64,000 nucleotides of DNA, taken from assembly GCA_036365145.1 (NCBI GenBank), contig JAEOAD010000015.1, positions 8,921,501 to 8,985,500 of the forward strand, read 5' to 3'. The notes below the pieces were generated by a model. It was not told where the DNA came from and made no database searches. It saw nothing but the letters and a program-made list of their open reading frames with translations. The position numbers and the translations under genes were made by a program. Shown here in pieces: positions 35,142 to 47,644 of this stretch (its first letter is position 1; each line of letters opens with the position of its first letter). Origin of the DNA: Orientallactaga sibirica. Taxonomy: Eukaryota; Chordata; Mammalia; Rodentia; Dipodidae.

Positions 35142-35801
35142 TGCTGGGCATTGCTAAACATGGGCTGGGACTGTGAGGAAGCTGGCCTGGGCTATTGCAT
35201 ATGGTCAGGGATCTTGGGCTGTGGGGGTTGAAGCTGGCCTTATCATGGGGAGCCCACCCTGGTGATGGTGACTGGCCCTCCCTGCCCTCAAGCAAGGCTA
35301 TAGTGTGCCCTGTCATCTTCCGGAGTGGGCAGAACTGGAGAGGCCCTCCCCGCTTTGATCATCTGACCATTCCATAGTCAGGCTTTGTCTGCCCCCCACA
35401 GTTCCTGACCTTGTGGCTAGCTGCCCAAGAGACTCTTATGTGGCTGAAGTCATGTAGCTTTTCCTGCCACTTCTGTTATCTCCCTTGCAGCTCCTCCCTC
35501 GCAACTTTGAAGTCACGTAGCTTTTCCCACCACTATCTCCCTTGCACTTCTGCCTTTCAACCAATTAGAAAGCAACCCATAAACTATGTATCTAATTGCT
35601 GTATAGTCCGTATGTGTCTTCTCAACTTTTCTCAAGTGTTTATAAATCCACTCTCCTGTTGAAGAAATGAGAGTGTGCTATCAATCAGACCGCCTCCCGG
35701 GTGGTTCCTTGCCTGTCGCACTCCAGGACTCTGCTTCCCCCCAACTCCTCCTGCGCCCAGGACGTCAGTGGCCAATGAACCCCAGGGACAGTGAGGACTC
35801 A
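35142..35801 (+). repeat. 3' LTR of the class II provirus
   Basis: Starts TGCTGGGCATTGC and aligns through its length with the 5' LTR, ending near GGACTCA. The U3 duplication is present with a 63-base spacing (units from 35450 and 35513), five more than in the 5' LTR because of a small indel ('cttctgtt'). CCAAT at 35561-35565 is kept; the polyadenylation hexamer has become AAGAAA. Several transitions at former CpG sites fit ageing under methylation. Confidence 0.9.
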
Positions 35802-35803
35802 CG

Positions 35804-36585
35804 TTTATGTATTCTAGAGAAAGAATTATTATGCCATTCATTAACAATGCAAAATTAATTGCTCTAATTCGCAAATGTCATCTGTGTAAAACTGACATAG
35901 TACATCTATTCTATGTAACTATCATCAATTTGTTTTTAAAAGAAAAGGAAAAAGTAAATTTCAACCACACATGCGTGTGCCCATCCTATCATCTTAAACC
36001 AGAGTTGCCAGTGTTCCTTCTTCACTCACTTTTGGGTCCAGTTAGTAAGCTCAAGGAATTTACTAGTTCCATCAACCCTCTGGAAATCCCTCTTTCTGGA
36101 AGCTCTTACCTCTCTTGCTATTTTCAACTGATTGCCCACTATTTTTATTGCTAATTATCTGCTGACATATTTAAAGCTTGTCATTTCAAAAAGAATAAGA
36201 CTGGAAATTAATCCTTGTTTATTTATTATCATATATTATCTTACTAATATCTAAGTATAATATCTGACTAATATCTAAGTCTTCAATATGATGTATTCAT
36301 AGAGGGATAAGTTCATAGGCAAGTTGATTGATTGGTACTTGAATGATAACTCCATTTAAGCACAAGCAAGATTTCTTTTTACTTATTGTCTGCAAAACAA
36401 CAGAAGCCCAAATATTTATTTTATGTTTAAGTAAAATTGATGTTCCATATATTTCCAATTCTTCACCTTATTCAGATTGGAATGAAAGCAAACATCCTTG
36501 TAAATTTCAGACCAAAGACCAAAGTGGTTTTGAAAGAATCCTTCAGACCTTCAGCACCATATTGGAACAGCTAAGACATCTAGTT
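35804..36585. other. Unique AT-rich DNA
   Basis: No gene. A short duplicated phrase 'ctaatatctaagt' occurs twice between 36240 and 36285. Frames at 35807-36154 and 36343-36591 have no recognised domain. Confidence 0.4.
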
Positions 36586-36589
36586 GCAT

Positions 36590-36740
36590 AGACTGAGCAT
36601 CTACCACGTTCTGAAACCCTCCAAACTGCTGACAGCTGTTGTAAGGCTGTCCAGCCTGTATTATGTAAGTAAATCTAATCAATCCATTTATGATACAAAT
36701 TCTTTGAGTTCTGTTTCACCAAACAACCCTGACTAATGCA
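36590..36740 (+). mobile_element. MLT2-like LTR fragment, 3' end
   Basis: It ends 'agttctgtttcaccaaacaa' then 'ccctgactaatgca', the characteristic terminus of MLT2-type ERVL LTRs (…ttctgtttctctggagaa, ccctgactaatac). The preceding 'ccagcctgtattatgtaagt' fits the U5-side region loosely. 5' part not recognised. Confidence 0.5.
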
Positions 36741-37719
36741 GAGGATATGAAGGGAATGTCATAGCTTTGGACCTTTGCTCAGGTCCTATACATGTGCCTG
36801 TTTCCTTGAAAATACTGGCAATATGATAATGAGAGCTCTCTACAAATGAAAAGCTTCAATGCACAGATGAAGAGAGGAAGTAAGATAGCTTTTCATTATG
36901 ACTTGGTTAGAGTTATACCAAAGAGTTGCCTCAACTAGTAAAATTATAGTTGTTATTGACATGGTACTCACCTTTAATCATCCCAGGCAGGCCAGGGACA
37001 GCCAGCCATGCTAAGAGACAATCAGAAAGGGCAGAAACTTTTACTCATTGTTTGTGCTGCCTCTAGTCATCATGTGCTGAGTTTAGAAAATAGGTAGAGA
37101 TGTTTGGCTGGACTCAGTCAAGAATCATAGCAAAGTTGTACTCCAAAGTGCCATACAATTGAATGAAACCGATTTTCTTAAACTGCACTTAGTGCCCTCC
37201 TCCTGAACACATGTAGCAGGAAGAGGGTTCTGCTGAATTGCAGCAGGAAATATTTACACTACACTTGGATGTGTTGCTAAGCTTGGTCCCATAATCTGGA
37301 TTTGGTCTTTCAGACTTTACCTGCTAACATGACTCCTTTTGGAATCTTCCTTGTTCCTCTAGGAAATCTGTTGCATAATATCCCTATGAGACTATTATAC
37401 CATGGCATACAAGAATTAAAGGACATTGTACAACTTTTTATTCAAAAGCATCTGGACTAAGATTTGCTCAACCAAGATTTCATTTTATACACTAGATCTG
37501 AGTTCTCACACTGAATGTAGATAATCTCAGCCCTGTATACATGTGAGCAAAATTTATACTTTTGACATGTTTGCCCCTAGCATTTCTATAGCTCAATTTT
37601 GCTTATTTTATCCTGACACATATTACTGAATAAACCACATGAAACATTCATAAGTATGTCTATATTGAATTATATACCAAGCATTTTTCCTTGTTATTCA
37701 AATACATTTCTGTTTTTAA
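36741..37719. other. Unique DNA
   Basis: No recognised feature. Confidence 0.4.
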
Positions 37720-37805
37720 TCCTCAAGACGTTCCTATGATGGAAGCACTTTCATTATTAGCACTTTAATGATGAGGAAACAAATTCCCAATACCTGTCAC
37801 TTTAG
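37720..37805 (+). repeat. MIR-like ancient SINE fragment
   Basis: 'attattagcactttaatgat' leading into 'gatgaggaaacaaattccca' and 'cctgtcac' matches the MIR core order. Short and diverged. Confidence 0.5.
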
Positions 37806-37960
37806 AGTGGTTTCCAAACATTAATATTAATCAAAGTCCCTTGGAAGGCTTAATAATACAGAGAATCCTGGCACAACCTTTAGACATTCTGGTTCAGCTT
37901 TCTGAGTTGGTGGCCTGAGAATTTACATTTCCAACAGATTTTAATTTAAGGCTTCTTGTT

Positions 37961-38075
37961 CAGAGACGTCCAGGCTGACCTATGTAGTCACTGGGTGGCC
38001 TTGAACTCATGGCTAACCTCGTACCTCTGCTACCAGATTGCTAGGATTAAAGGTGTGTGACACCATGCCTGGCGA
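37961..38075 (-). mobile_element. Truncated B1-like SINE
   Basis: The plus strand reads 'gtccaggctgacctatgtag', 'gggtggccttgaactcatgg', 'gctaggattaaaggtgtgtg' and 'acaccatgcctggc'. The tail-side part (left) is lost and there is no T run, so it is an old copy. Confidence 0.8.
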
Positions 38076-40139
38076 GAATAACTTCTTAAGAAAAGAAGGA
38101 AAGCAGGCACTCTTACAACATCTGTAACATCATTGTTCAATTACTTTTATAAACTGAGACTATGATCAAACAATGGTTGTTATACTCATTCTTAAATATA
38201 TGAACCCTAAGCAGGATATACAGCAAAAGCCCACTTAGGAATTATTAATGCATAAGTCACTCATATATGTATGGCCTGAAAAAAAGATGTGTTTGGGTAA
38301 GACCCTTTTCCCACTATCCCAAATTGCTGGGAGAAAATTTGGGATGTGTTAAAATCATGTATGTCTTCTATATAAACTTATAAATGGAAGTTTTCCACAT
38401 CACCTGGAGCTCTTCTCAGAGTGGAAAGAGTGAGAGATCAGTCAAGCAGGAGCTGAGACAGCAGGGTCCTCTCCCAGCAATCCAGGGTGTTTTGCCATTT
38501 CTGTGGTTTGCAGAGGTGAAAGGGTGGGCACAAAGCTATCCTATGCCAAGGAGTCCATCCATCCTATTTCCATGGGACTCTTCTATTCTGACTGCAATTT
38601 GCACCTTTGTCAGGTGTGAAAACCCTTCCTGGGGAGAAGAAGATGCAAGCCCCTCTGCAAGCAGCAGGTGAAGTCACTGTTTGCCTCGTTCCTGAGGAAG
38701 TAAGTCTACCACTCGGACTCTGATTTTTCTCAGACACTTGAACTATTCATACTCTATTAGACACATATGAAGGAAGGAAATTGGACTTTCTCAGGTTTCA
38801 GATGTATCAGCAGGGATGTACGACTGAAAATTAATTCCCTGACACAGACTGATGAAGCCAGCCATTCCCTGAAATACAGCAATATATTTTATATTTTTCA
38901 TAACACATAATTTCAAAGTTACATGTTCCACTCATTCAAAATGCTGACATCTTCACAATAGGACCTAGAATCTTCTATTTTCATAAATGACTTTCTTATG
39001 AATTAATCAAAATATCAAGAAATTGCTTTGTGTATTAAGCAAAGAAAAATTTCTGATCAAATGTATATATTTTGTCATGAATGCAGAATTCCATCCTGCT
39101 ATAAAATGCAAGATGAATTAATGAACTTCTTGATCTAGAATTTGGCTGTAACTAGTATTAAAGACCTTTTATCCTAATAGTTTTATTTTTGAAATCTAGT
39201 TTTTTATATGTGAACTTTCTTTTGTTTTTCTCCTAATGCAAGTATTAGTTTAGTCATGGCTAATTATTCAAGAGTCACTCAAGGTACACCAGTGGATACA
39301 GTTAGATATATCTTGGTAGCTTTACCATGTAATACTAAATTGTTTTTATTTCTTTTTTATTTTAATTTATTATACTAAAATACCACCCAAAATATCTAAA
39401 TGTTAAGTCTTAAATGTCACTTACTATACACTAAAGACAGTTCCTATATCTTTTTTTATCCTTTCTCCACCCACTTGAAAAATTGTACCAGCTGCTTTAT
39501 CTCATATGGTTGTTTTGATGAACAAATGGCTGATATATATTAGAGAACTGCAACATGTATGAAATGTACAAACTTGTAAGACTGGTGTGTGCTTTTATTA
39601 ACTTGCATTTTACTTTGTAAGAGAAGCAATCATCTAATCAGGATGATTAAAATCTATAACAAGAATAGCAAGCAGAGGATGCTCGATATATTGACTGAAA
39701 GATAAGACTGAAGGATTTAATGAGCGTTGGCAGGACTCTCTTGACTGTAAAGTGCAGAAGAATAATGGGAATGTCTCTATGCTAGGAACACCTGACATCA
39801 GAGAGTACTTCTAGGAACTGAGAAACATGCTGAAGAATAAAAGCAGAAACAACGAATCAACAAGACACAGAGGTTACAGACATGCTGGAACTGTATCCAA
39901 GATCAGCATAACTTCAACCTCAGTAATAGCCTGTGCCAGGGAGAGTTCAAAGATTAAAAGCAGCAGTGCTCTGCACACTTTAAAAGATTGAGTAATATTG
40001 GTGATGTGAAGCCTGTATTCAGTCACCTATCAGCCAAATCCTTGAATCTCTTTAGGTTTTAAGCAAGTTGCTGTATAGAGGGTCTTCAAAGGGGCTTGAG
40101 CCTACCAGCCATGCTCACCACAATTGAATGAAGGAGCTC
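38076..40139. other. 2 kb of unique DNA
   Basis: No repeat named. 38390-38670 is GC-richer and holds an open frame of 95 codons (38384-38671) with a GT-containing 'cagcaggtgaag' at its end. No convincing acceptor or domain, so I do not call an exon. Confidence 0.4.
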
Positions 40140-40196
40140 GTTCTGTCTCTCTGTCCCTTTCTCTCAAATAAATAAATAAAATATATTTTAAAAAAG
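40140..40196 (+). mobile_element. 3'-end fragment of a tRNA-derived SINE
   Basis: 'gttctgtctctctgtccctt' then 'tctcaaataaataaataaaa' is the pyrimidine tract and tail of the family. The head is missing, indicating a 5'-truncated insertion. Confidence 0.65.
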
Positions 40197-43100
40197 AATG
40201 AATCGTGTAATTGACAAGGACTAATAAATTTTTACTTGGACAACTAACAATAAAAAGAAATTCAGTAAAAAATTTTAGAAAATCAAAGCCTAACCAGAGG
40301 TTCTTGTTTCAGGAGCAATTTCTTCTATAACTTAATTTTGTAAAAAATAACAAAATCTGAATTGCTATTAACTGAAACAGCCTGTATTTCCAGGAAAAAA
40401 AATGACAGATGAGTAATGTTAGGTTTATTGATGTGTAGGATCTGGGGATAAACTGTACTCTAGAAATCGTGAATGGCAAAGAAAGGAAGTGACTAATACC
40501 GTTTACCTGATTTCCTGGGTGTTACCATCATGTGGGATCTAATAGAAAATGAAGTAGCTACAGTAGAACTATGAGAAAAGGTCATTTTTGAAATATTTTC
40601 AGAAAACTGGGTACCTAGAAGGTATCAGCTCATTTGTTAGGTTATGAGGATTCATGGTGCACTGGCTGCCAGAGGCTTTCTGAGTGCAACCTCTTCCAAG
40701 CTTCGCAACATGTTTCTCTATCTTAAGTGTGCTGATGAAAGGGAGTTGAATCTTCCCAGATCCTTATAGGAAGGTGCCCTTGGAAGTTTTGAAGTTGACC
40801 TCTTACTTATAGGCCATTCCTTGAGTATTATATTCCTCTGTTCAGCTTGTTAAACTAAAAGAAAATGTAAGAATATAATAATACAAAATATATCTAAATA
40901 CTAGATAAGCTTTCTTGAGTTTGTCCATTTGTTTTATGTGGGTAAATGGTACTGGTCTTGGAGGCATATGCTATAATAACATTAAGAATAAATTTCATAT
41001 CTTAAGACTGAACAATGGATGTGGGATGTTGTGGTGAGTTTGTTAATGATCATAAAATAGAGTGTACAGTTTTTACTAAGTATGTAGTGCATTTTAAATT
41101 AAGGGTAGGGTAATATCATTTTGGATATAGAATGAGTGCTTTGGAAGTGGAGTATTCAATTCAATACATATTTATTAAACACTTCTTTATGCTTCTTCTT
41201 GGTAAGTTAGGAGATAGGGCAGTCACAGCACTTAATCTCTGCTTGCTTATAAATCTTTAAAGAATGGTTGAATAAATAGGAAATTCAAAATAAAAGTGGT
41301 GGTAGGCAGGCTTTTATTTTTACATGAAGAAATTGGAAATGAGTTAAAGCTGTCTTCCAAAAGAAATCTGCCCACAACAGTTAAACCATTATATTATTGT
41401 TTTAGTAAACAAAAACATAAGTGGCCCATTCTTTCTTTTTGACTCCATATTGAAGAGTGGGAATGGCTGGAGTGAGTTAGATTGGACTGGTAGTGATAGG
41501 GTGTGTTTATAGGCTGCTGAGGCCTCTTTGAAATTTCATTCCCATGCAATGAGACATTCTGAAATGCTGTATTTTCAGTCCTCTATTACTTAAAAGACCT
41601 TTTCCTCAAAAAGGGTGAGAATTGGCAAGAATGATTTTGGAAATCTCACCAGTGTGGAAACTGAGACCTACTATTACTCTTCATTCTACTCTACTTGACA
41701 TGCCCTCCACGTGCTATTAAGCACCAGCTCTCAGAGAAGTGAGATACCACGCTTGGTTGGTGTATTAGGAAAGGTTTCACATAGTGACTGGAATTTGAAA
41801 AAAAAAAAAAAAAAAAAACTAAAAGCAGATTAAGATCTCAATGGGGAAAATAGTGGAGAAAAAAGACATTCCTCTTGACCTAGAGAATGGGAGTTTATGC
41901 ATAAGAATAAAAAAGTGTGGGGCATAAGAGAGGCTGTGTGGCACTAAAATGGGTAAAGACTGAATTTGTATAGATGCCAAATACCAGGCAATTTCTGGAC
42001 TGATAGTTTGTATAGGTTTAATGCTGAGATACCCCTTAAATCCTATAGGCAGTGAGAAAGTTAGATTGGTAATTGGAGGGCAGTGATATGGTTGAAGTTT
42101 ACCTTAGCACAATGAACATAGATGGCTTGCTTGAATGGATCTGATACTAGGTGCCTAGATATTAGAAAAATCAAATAAAACACTATTAAAATAGATGAGG
42201 CAAAATATAATAAAACTAAGAATTAATTAATTATATGGAATTGGCAGTCACAGAGAGAACAAATGAGATAAACATTAGAAAAGGAAGACTCCTATATGGC
42301 TTACTGTATATAACTTAGAGTATGATCTGCTTTGATGAATGAAGGAAAACAGGAGGGATGAATGACTGTGAATCTGAAAATATGTATCTCGTTGATGAGA
42401 AACACATGGCTGAATTCCTGGATGCCTGATAAGCCAGAGAAGCTGATTGGTTCAGATGATTTACTCACAGCCACCTGATGATCTGATGTTTCAGAAATAA
42501 GAACGTTTTGTTGACAATGACATATTTAAAAATTAAAGATCCTGTGGGAGTAAAGGTGATTTGAGCAGATGTTGGTTGGTCATTGTTATCAACTGGCAGG
42601 ATAAATAGGTAAGAAATAGTGGAGCCAATGATGATATGTGACTGCGTTTAAAACTTTGTGTCTAGAAAATGATCATATTTATAGATTTTTAAAAATGAGA
42701 ATATAGAGCCTACATAACATAAACATGGAAAGCTCACGAAAAAGAGTGGCAGCCCTTAGTAATTCTCTGAAGACATATACACATTCACAGGCAAGGAGAG
42801 GACTCCGGGTATTTTCACTGAGGACCCCCCATAGTCAAAAGATAAAGACAAGAAAGACATATATTGATAAAGAAATTTTAATAACTAGAAGGAAAGATAA
42901 TACTTTTCAGCTTACAGAACTTGAGTACAATTACCTGACATCTATTTTTTTAAGAAAGAGAAGGAAATTTAATTGAATGCACAGTTAGACATCTATCAAG
43001 ATGAATTTTCTTTAAAAACCTCATATAACAATATCCCATTTCTTTTTCAGCATAATGATTTCTTACCAACAAAGCCTGTCAGTGTTTCCTAGAAGCAATA

Positions 43101-44976
43101 TTGAAGTGACTTCTGGCTGAAAATCCAGCAAATGAACTTTTTTTGCTCCCAGAATCTGTCTCCTCATTAGGCTAGTTAGAAATCTGCCCGGGGCTCCCAG
43201 CCCTTTTTCTTTCTGACGGATGCTAAGTGTAGAGCAGCTAATGGACACTTTAACTGTTAGGGGCTTTCGATTCAATCCCTGGCAACCTGGCAGCTCACTC
43301 TGAGCCCTTTCGGTGGATCTGCAATCATATGCACAAACATGGTGGTTAAATATGGGCTGGAAGGGAAATAGCATTTTCCCCCTTATGACTAAGGGAGATA
43401 CTTGTTTAAAATGGGAAATAATTTGTGAAGATTTCTAACAGGCTTAGACCCTCACCCCTTGAAAAGACCTTTCCCACCAGACTGTCCCTCTCATCATTTG
43501 CTGCTTGCAAGCAACAAAGGACTGAGGAAGCTTTCTCTCAGATTCCAGCTCTGCTCACACAGCCTCCTGCTATGGACCACTCTACCATATAATTTTATTT
43601 TAAAATATCATTTAAAACTATCACTAATAGAACCAAACAGCCTCAAATAGTTGAATTTCAAATGAAGGAAAAATGATAAGTACCCTGTGACTATGAAACA
43701 TGTCTCCATCTAAATTTATGTCTATTCTCCGATAATGGATGTAATTAGATTTTCTCCCCATTATATTACCTTCCTCTCATTCCCTGCTCTGCTCACTTCT
43801 TGTCCTGATATCAGCAGTGGTAAACTGCTCTGCGATTATCTCTAGCTGTCTGTGCCTCTTTTTGTCTCCATCTATTGGAAGGTTTTGTGAGTGACTAGGT
43901 CTTTTTCTTGTACTTTTCAGTTCCAACCATCTCTGTACAGAAGCTCTTATTTTACAATTCTTGATTCCAACCTTTATCTACAGCTTAAATTTGATTCAGG
44001 AAAACATTAGTTGGATGTTTCAGATGCTTTAAATTCAATAATCCACAAATGTCTAGACATTCAAATGAGGTCAAGGAAACAAAACTATTCTTTGAAATTT
44101 ATTTTATCAATTCCAGACATTGATTTGGAGTGCAAGTCTTCCATAGGCAACAGAAAAAGAAAAAGAAAAAGAAAACAAAAAAAAAGCTTGTGCTGGTTCT
44201 AAATATTAATCAAAGTGGCAAAAGACCTAGATTATCCTATCTTTTAAAATGTAAGTTCTTTTTGAAATCTATAAAGATGATCCTGCAAATTTGGCTGATG
44301 CTAAAGCATCAAGGCACAATTTATCCCAAACAACTGCCCCTAGTAGGAGTCAGGAGCCAAATATAAAGGGAGGCTACCTTGACAGAGCATAGCAGCTTGA
44401 AATTCAGTATTGATTGGGCTGTTTGCTCTGGAATGTTACTTCATGATTTCTTCACCTTGATCAACAGCATTTATTCCCCTTGGAAAAATATATGATAGAT
44501 TTTTGTTTGGTGGCTTTAGAGTGTGATGTTATAAGATGGTGTGTCCTCTAAAACTGTATCACAATCAGGGGTTCTTGAGTCTGTGGAGAACTATGTCACT
44601 GCTCTGGCAAAAGCATATTTTCTGTTAACTCAGATGGCATGACCTAACTTAATGTGACAATCCTATGAGCAATAAAGTGACAAAGTGAATCAGGGAGGCA
44701 ATGTTGCTCATGAAAAATATGACATCTCATCTGAAACCTATCCTGCCTTTTGGAAAGAAACTAATTCAAAGGGCACATCACTTTTGTCCACATCTTTCAA
44801 GCTTTGTAGTGCTTGTGAAGGCCACATTTGTCATGGATGCAGAAGTAACATGGATCAAGGCAATTATATAAGGTAATCTTTGAGACATGATATGCCCCAG
44901 AAATCAGAGAATATGCAATCAGGTGGTGATCAAGTAGATATTTTATCAGTCTACTATCCCACATGATCTCTGGACT
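40197..44976. other. 4.8 kb of mostly unique DNA, no gene recognised
   Basis: The longest stretch without a clear transposon. An A18 run lies near 41800 and an AAAAAG patch near 44148-44185. 43050-43370 is GC-richer than its surroundings, non-simple, and open on the minus strand (43063-43374). It is the best candidate here for conserved or exonic DNA but has no recognisable domain or splice pair. Confidence 0.45.
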
Positions 44977-45084
44977 TGGTGCTGATTCATCCTGAGACCC
45001 TGGCCCATGGAATGGTGCTGACTCATTCTGAGACCCCAGCCCATGGAATGGTGCTGACTCATTCTGAGACACTGGCCCATGGAA
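44977..45084. repeat. 36-bp minisatellite, three copies
   Basis: Units at 44977-45012, 45013-45048 and 45049-45084 each begin TGGTGCTGA and end CCCATGGAA. They differ at a handful of positions. A partial fourth unit may begin 'agttgctgcc'. Because 36 is divisible by three, frames on both strands remain open through the array and translate as a 12-residue repeat; that is a by-product, not evidence of a gene. Confidence 0.9.
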
Positions 45085-46128
45085 AGTTGCTGCCTATTTT
45101 CATGCTGGGCCTTCCCAACTCAGTTAGGACTTTTGGAAACATTCTCATAGGCACACTTCAAGGTGGCTTCCATAGTGGGGGTTCATTCTATGAAGGTGGC
45201 AATAAAGATTAACCAACACATTAGGATTTTTAAAAATGCATTAAAGGGTTTTTAATTTGAGTCTAAAAAAGAATCTGCAGCAAGACTAAGTGTGTGTGTA
45301 CAGGGGCACGTGTATCATTGAAATGCCTCATTATATTAATCATCACTGAGAAATGAGTTCTTTAGCTGCTTTTGAAGTATTTTTAAAATTTGTTTTTGAA
45401 AATTACCTTTTACAATTAACATTTATTATGTTACTATATGTAAAATTATAATTGGAGAATTGGATCAAGATTGAAAACCAAGCCCATTTTTCTAGCTCTT
45501 TCTTTTAAATGTTAAATAAATTAGAGAATATTATTAAAAAGCAGTACTTTCATACATATACTTTGGAGTTAAAAGATGGCCATATCAATTATTTTATTGA
45601 AATAGTATAAAATGCATAAGAAGTGATGAATATTATTAGATAAAAGTTTGCCAGGTACAAAGATAAAAAATTATCCATGTTTCTGGTCCTGAGGAAGAAT
45701 AATTATCTCTTCGAAGTATTGTAATACATGTCTATAATCTAGTAGTAAGGACGTTAAGGCAGGAAGATCACTAAGAGATAGAATCCATCCTGGGCTATAG
45801 CCCAGCTGACTTTAAGCTCTGTAGGTACTCCAGTTTATTATACTTACCTTGAGGACAAATACTTCCTCAAGAACAGTGATGCAGCTTTAATCTATTTATC
45901 AGTGACTAAATATCATGTAACATTGTAAGTCCCATATCTAATTCAATCTATGTTTCCAAAGACAATGTTCTCTAATTGTTTCTCTTTTAAAGCTTATTTT
46001 TTACCCACTTATATAATACTTATGAGATGGTAAAATAGGCCTTCAAAATTAGGCAGAATTTTAACACCATTAAAAATGGCTAGGTGCATCATAACTAGTC
46101 AGATATAAGAAATAACACAATAATCAGG
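45085..46128. other. AT-rich unique DNA with a possible old B1 relic
   Basis: 45720-45800 contains 'aaggcaggaagatcactaag' and 'atcctgggctatagccc', which faintly recall a rodent B1 body, but too few positions match to call it. Nothing else recognised. Confidence 0.35.
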
Positions 46129-46143
46129 ATAACTTCTACTTTA

Positions 46144-46373
46144 AATATATTTATTTACATATTTATTTATTTGAGAGAGATATAGAGAAAGAGGAAGATG
46201 AGAGAAAGTGGGAGAGAGAGAATGGGCGTGTCGGAGCCTCTAGCCACTGCTAATGAACTACAGATGCATGTGCCACCTTGCACATCTGGTTTATATGGGT
46301 CCTGGGGAATCAAACCTGGATCCTTTGGCTGTATAGGGAAGTGCATTAACCACTAAGCCATCTTCCCAGCCCA
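46144..46373 (-). mobile_element. tRNA-derived SINE with 15-bp duplication
   Basis: The plus strand shows (ATTT)n, GA-rich bases, 'gcgtgtcggagcctctagcc', 'cacatctggtttatatgggt', 'gggaatcaaacctggatcct' and 'taagccatcttcccagccc'. The direct repeat ATAACTTCTACTTTA at 46129-46143 and 46374-46388 is perfect and fixes both ends. Short subfamily, full length. Confidence 0.93.
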
Positions 46374-46388
46374 ATAACTTCTACTTTA

Positions 46389-47644
46389 TAGTGGTGAAAT
46401 TGATAAATGATAACAAAGGTATACCATTCTAAGCTATTATCCATTTCATGGATTTATCCACACACACTAATTCTATAGGCCTTGAGTATCATTAAGTTGG
46501 CTTATTTTTATAATTGAGCAATGAATGCTATTATAGTTTGTGGTAGAAGGCATTGTAGAAATTATCCATCAAATTCAGAATGTTTTTTGATTGGGCATAA
46601 ATATATATATTAGAATTAGAATGAAATTAAATGTGATTTATTTGAATTTTTGAATAGGTAGGCACATTCAGTACAATGATTTTTATATTGTCTTAAAGAA
46701 TGTCAATACACCACATGCATTTAAAGGAAAAAGTAGGTTCTTAACTTCCAAGTGAAAAGATAAATTCAATTACAGAAAAGCTGAGAATGAAATCATTATA
46801 GGACGCCCAGGAGACATTTAATAAATAATTTCAAATTAGAGTCAAAAGGTATATGAGGGCAGAATATTTAGAGTATTCCAAATAAAGGTGAGAATTGTAT
46901 CCAGTACATAGTAATTGCTCAAATACTAATTAAAATGAATTGAATTCCATTGAAAAGAATTCAACTGAACAGGTTCAGCAAATACAATAGAGGAAAAAGT
47001 AGTCAAACAATTAGAAGGTCACCAAGACAGTTAAGTTACAAGGATCCAAAAGTAATGGAGAAGCAGGAAAGAATCACATGGGGCCAAACAGGAAGCAATG
47101 GAAGAGACTTGAAATGGTGATACTGTGTTGCTGCCAGAAGCAAAGTATATTTGGAATATGAGTGGTTAAAAAGCAGAGCCAATAATATGAATTTAAGAAC
47201 CATATTAAATATCATAATCTTACATTAAAATGCTAATTGCTCATCTACTTTGTAAACACACCACATGTGATGTTAGAATGCTTTATATGGGTATAAGTGT
47301 TTCCAGCTTAGAAGGCAGGGAACTGTGCCTGTTGCCATATATTCTTGAGAAGTTATGGGAGATAAAACAAGTCTTTAAGCAGAGTGTCCTAGGAGAAGGC
47401 AAGTGTTTTGTCTTTCCCCTAATATTGCCATTCTAGTGACATCCAAGTGCTTCCTGGTTGGTTTCTGCTGAGTGAATGAAAGTATAATTGTGCTGTATAT
47501 TAAGCTGTGTGAGTGTCAGAACTATGGTGCTTGTCCAATTCATTCTGCATTGTCAGCATCTAAGGCAGAATTTGTCCCAATAGTTTCCCCATAAAATAAA
47601 GTATTTTAAGTTTCAAAACAGAAAGAAAAAATTAAAAGTCTTCT
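46389..47644. other. AT-rich unique DNA
   Basis: No gene or repeat copy recognised. Confidence 0.4.

Larger units (their letters stand above)
30875..35801 (+). mobile_element. Class II (betaretrovirus-like) endogenous provirus, deleted and inactive
   Basis: Two similar LTRs of about 665 bases flank about 3.6 kb of internal DNA. The order on the plus strand is 5' LTR, tRNA-Lys3-type primer site, splice donor, repeat-rich leader, short gag start, an AT-rich block, an env remnant and a polypurine tract. Class II assignment rests on the primer site, the gag start wording and a transmembrane Env with a C-X7-C pair. Pol is not recognised and the internal length is about half that of a complete provirus, so a large deletion removed most of gag and pol. 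The LTRs differ at roughly one base in ten by eye, implying an old insertion. No 6-bp target duplication is clear. Confidence 0.9.

Noticed and set aside
35798..35803. CTCACG as the target duplication partner of CTCATG at 30869-30874
   Set aside because: It overlaps the aligned LTR end and has one mismatch, so it cannot be relied on.
35807..36154. 115-codon frame just after the provirus
   Set aside because: No relation to retroviral proteins and no domain; likely chance.
38384..38671. 95-codon frame with a GT-containing end
   Set aside because: No acceptor or domain that would support an exon.
43900..43922. Good-looking 3' splice site (pyrimidine tract ending in TTTTCAG)
   Set aside because: No open, domain-bearing exon or donor follows; such motifs are common by chance.
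44797..45212. Opposed frames with a 12-residue repeat
   Set aside because: A consequence of a 36-base minisatellite whose unit is divisible by three.
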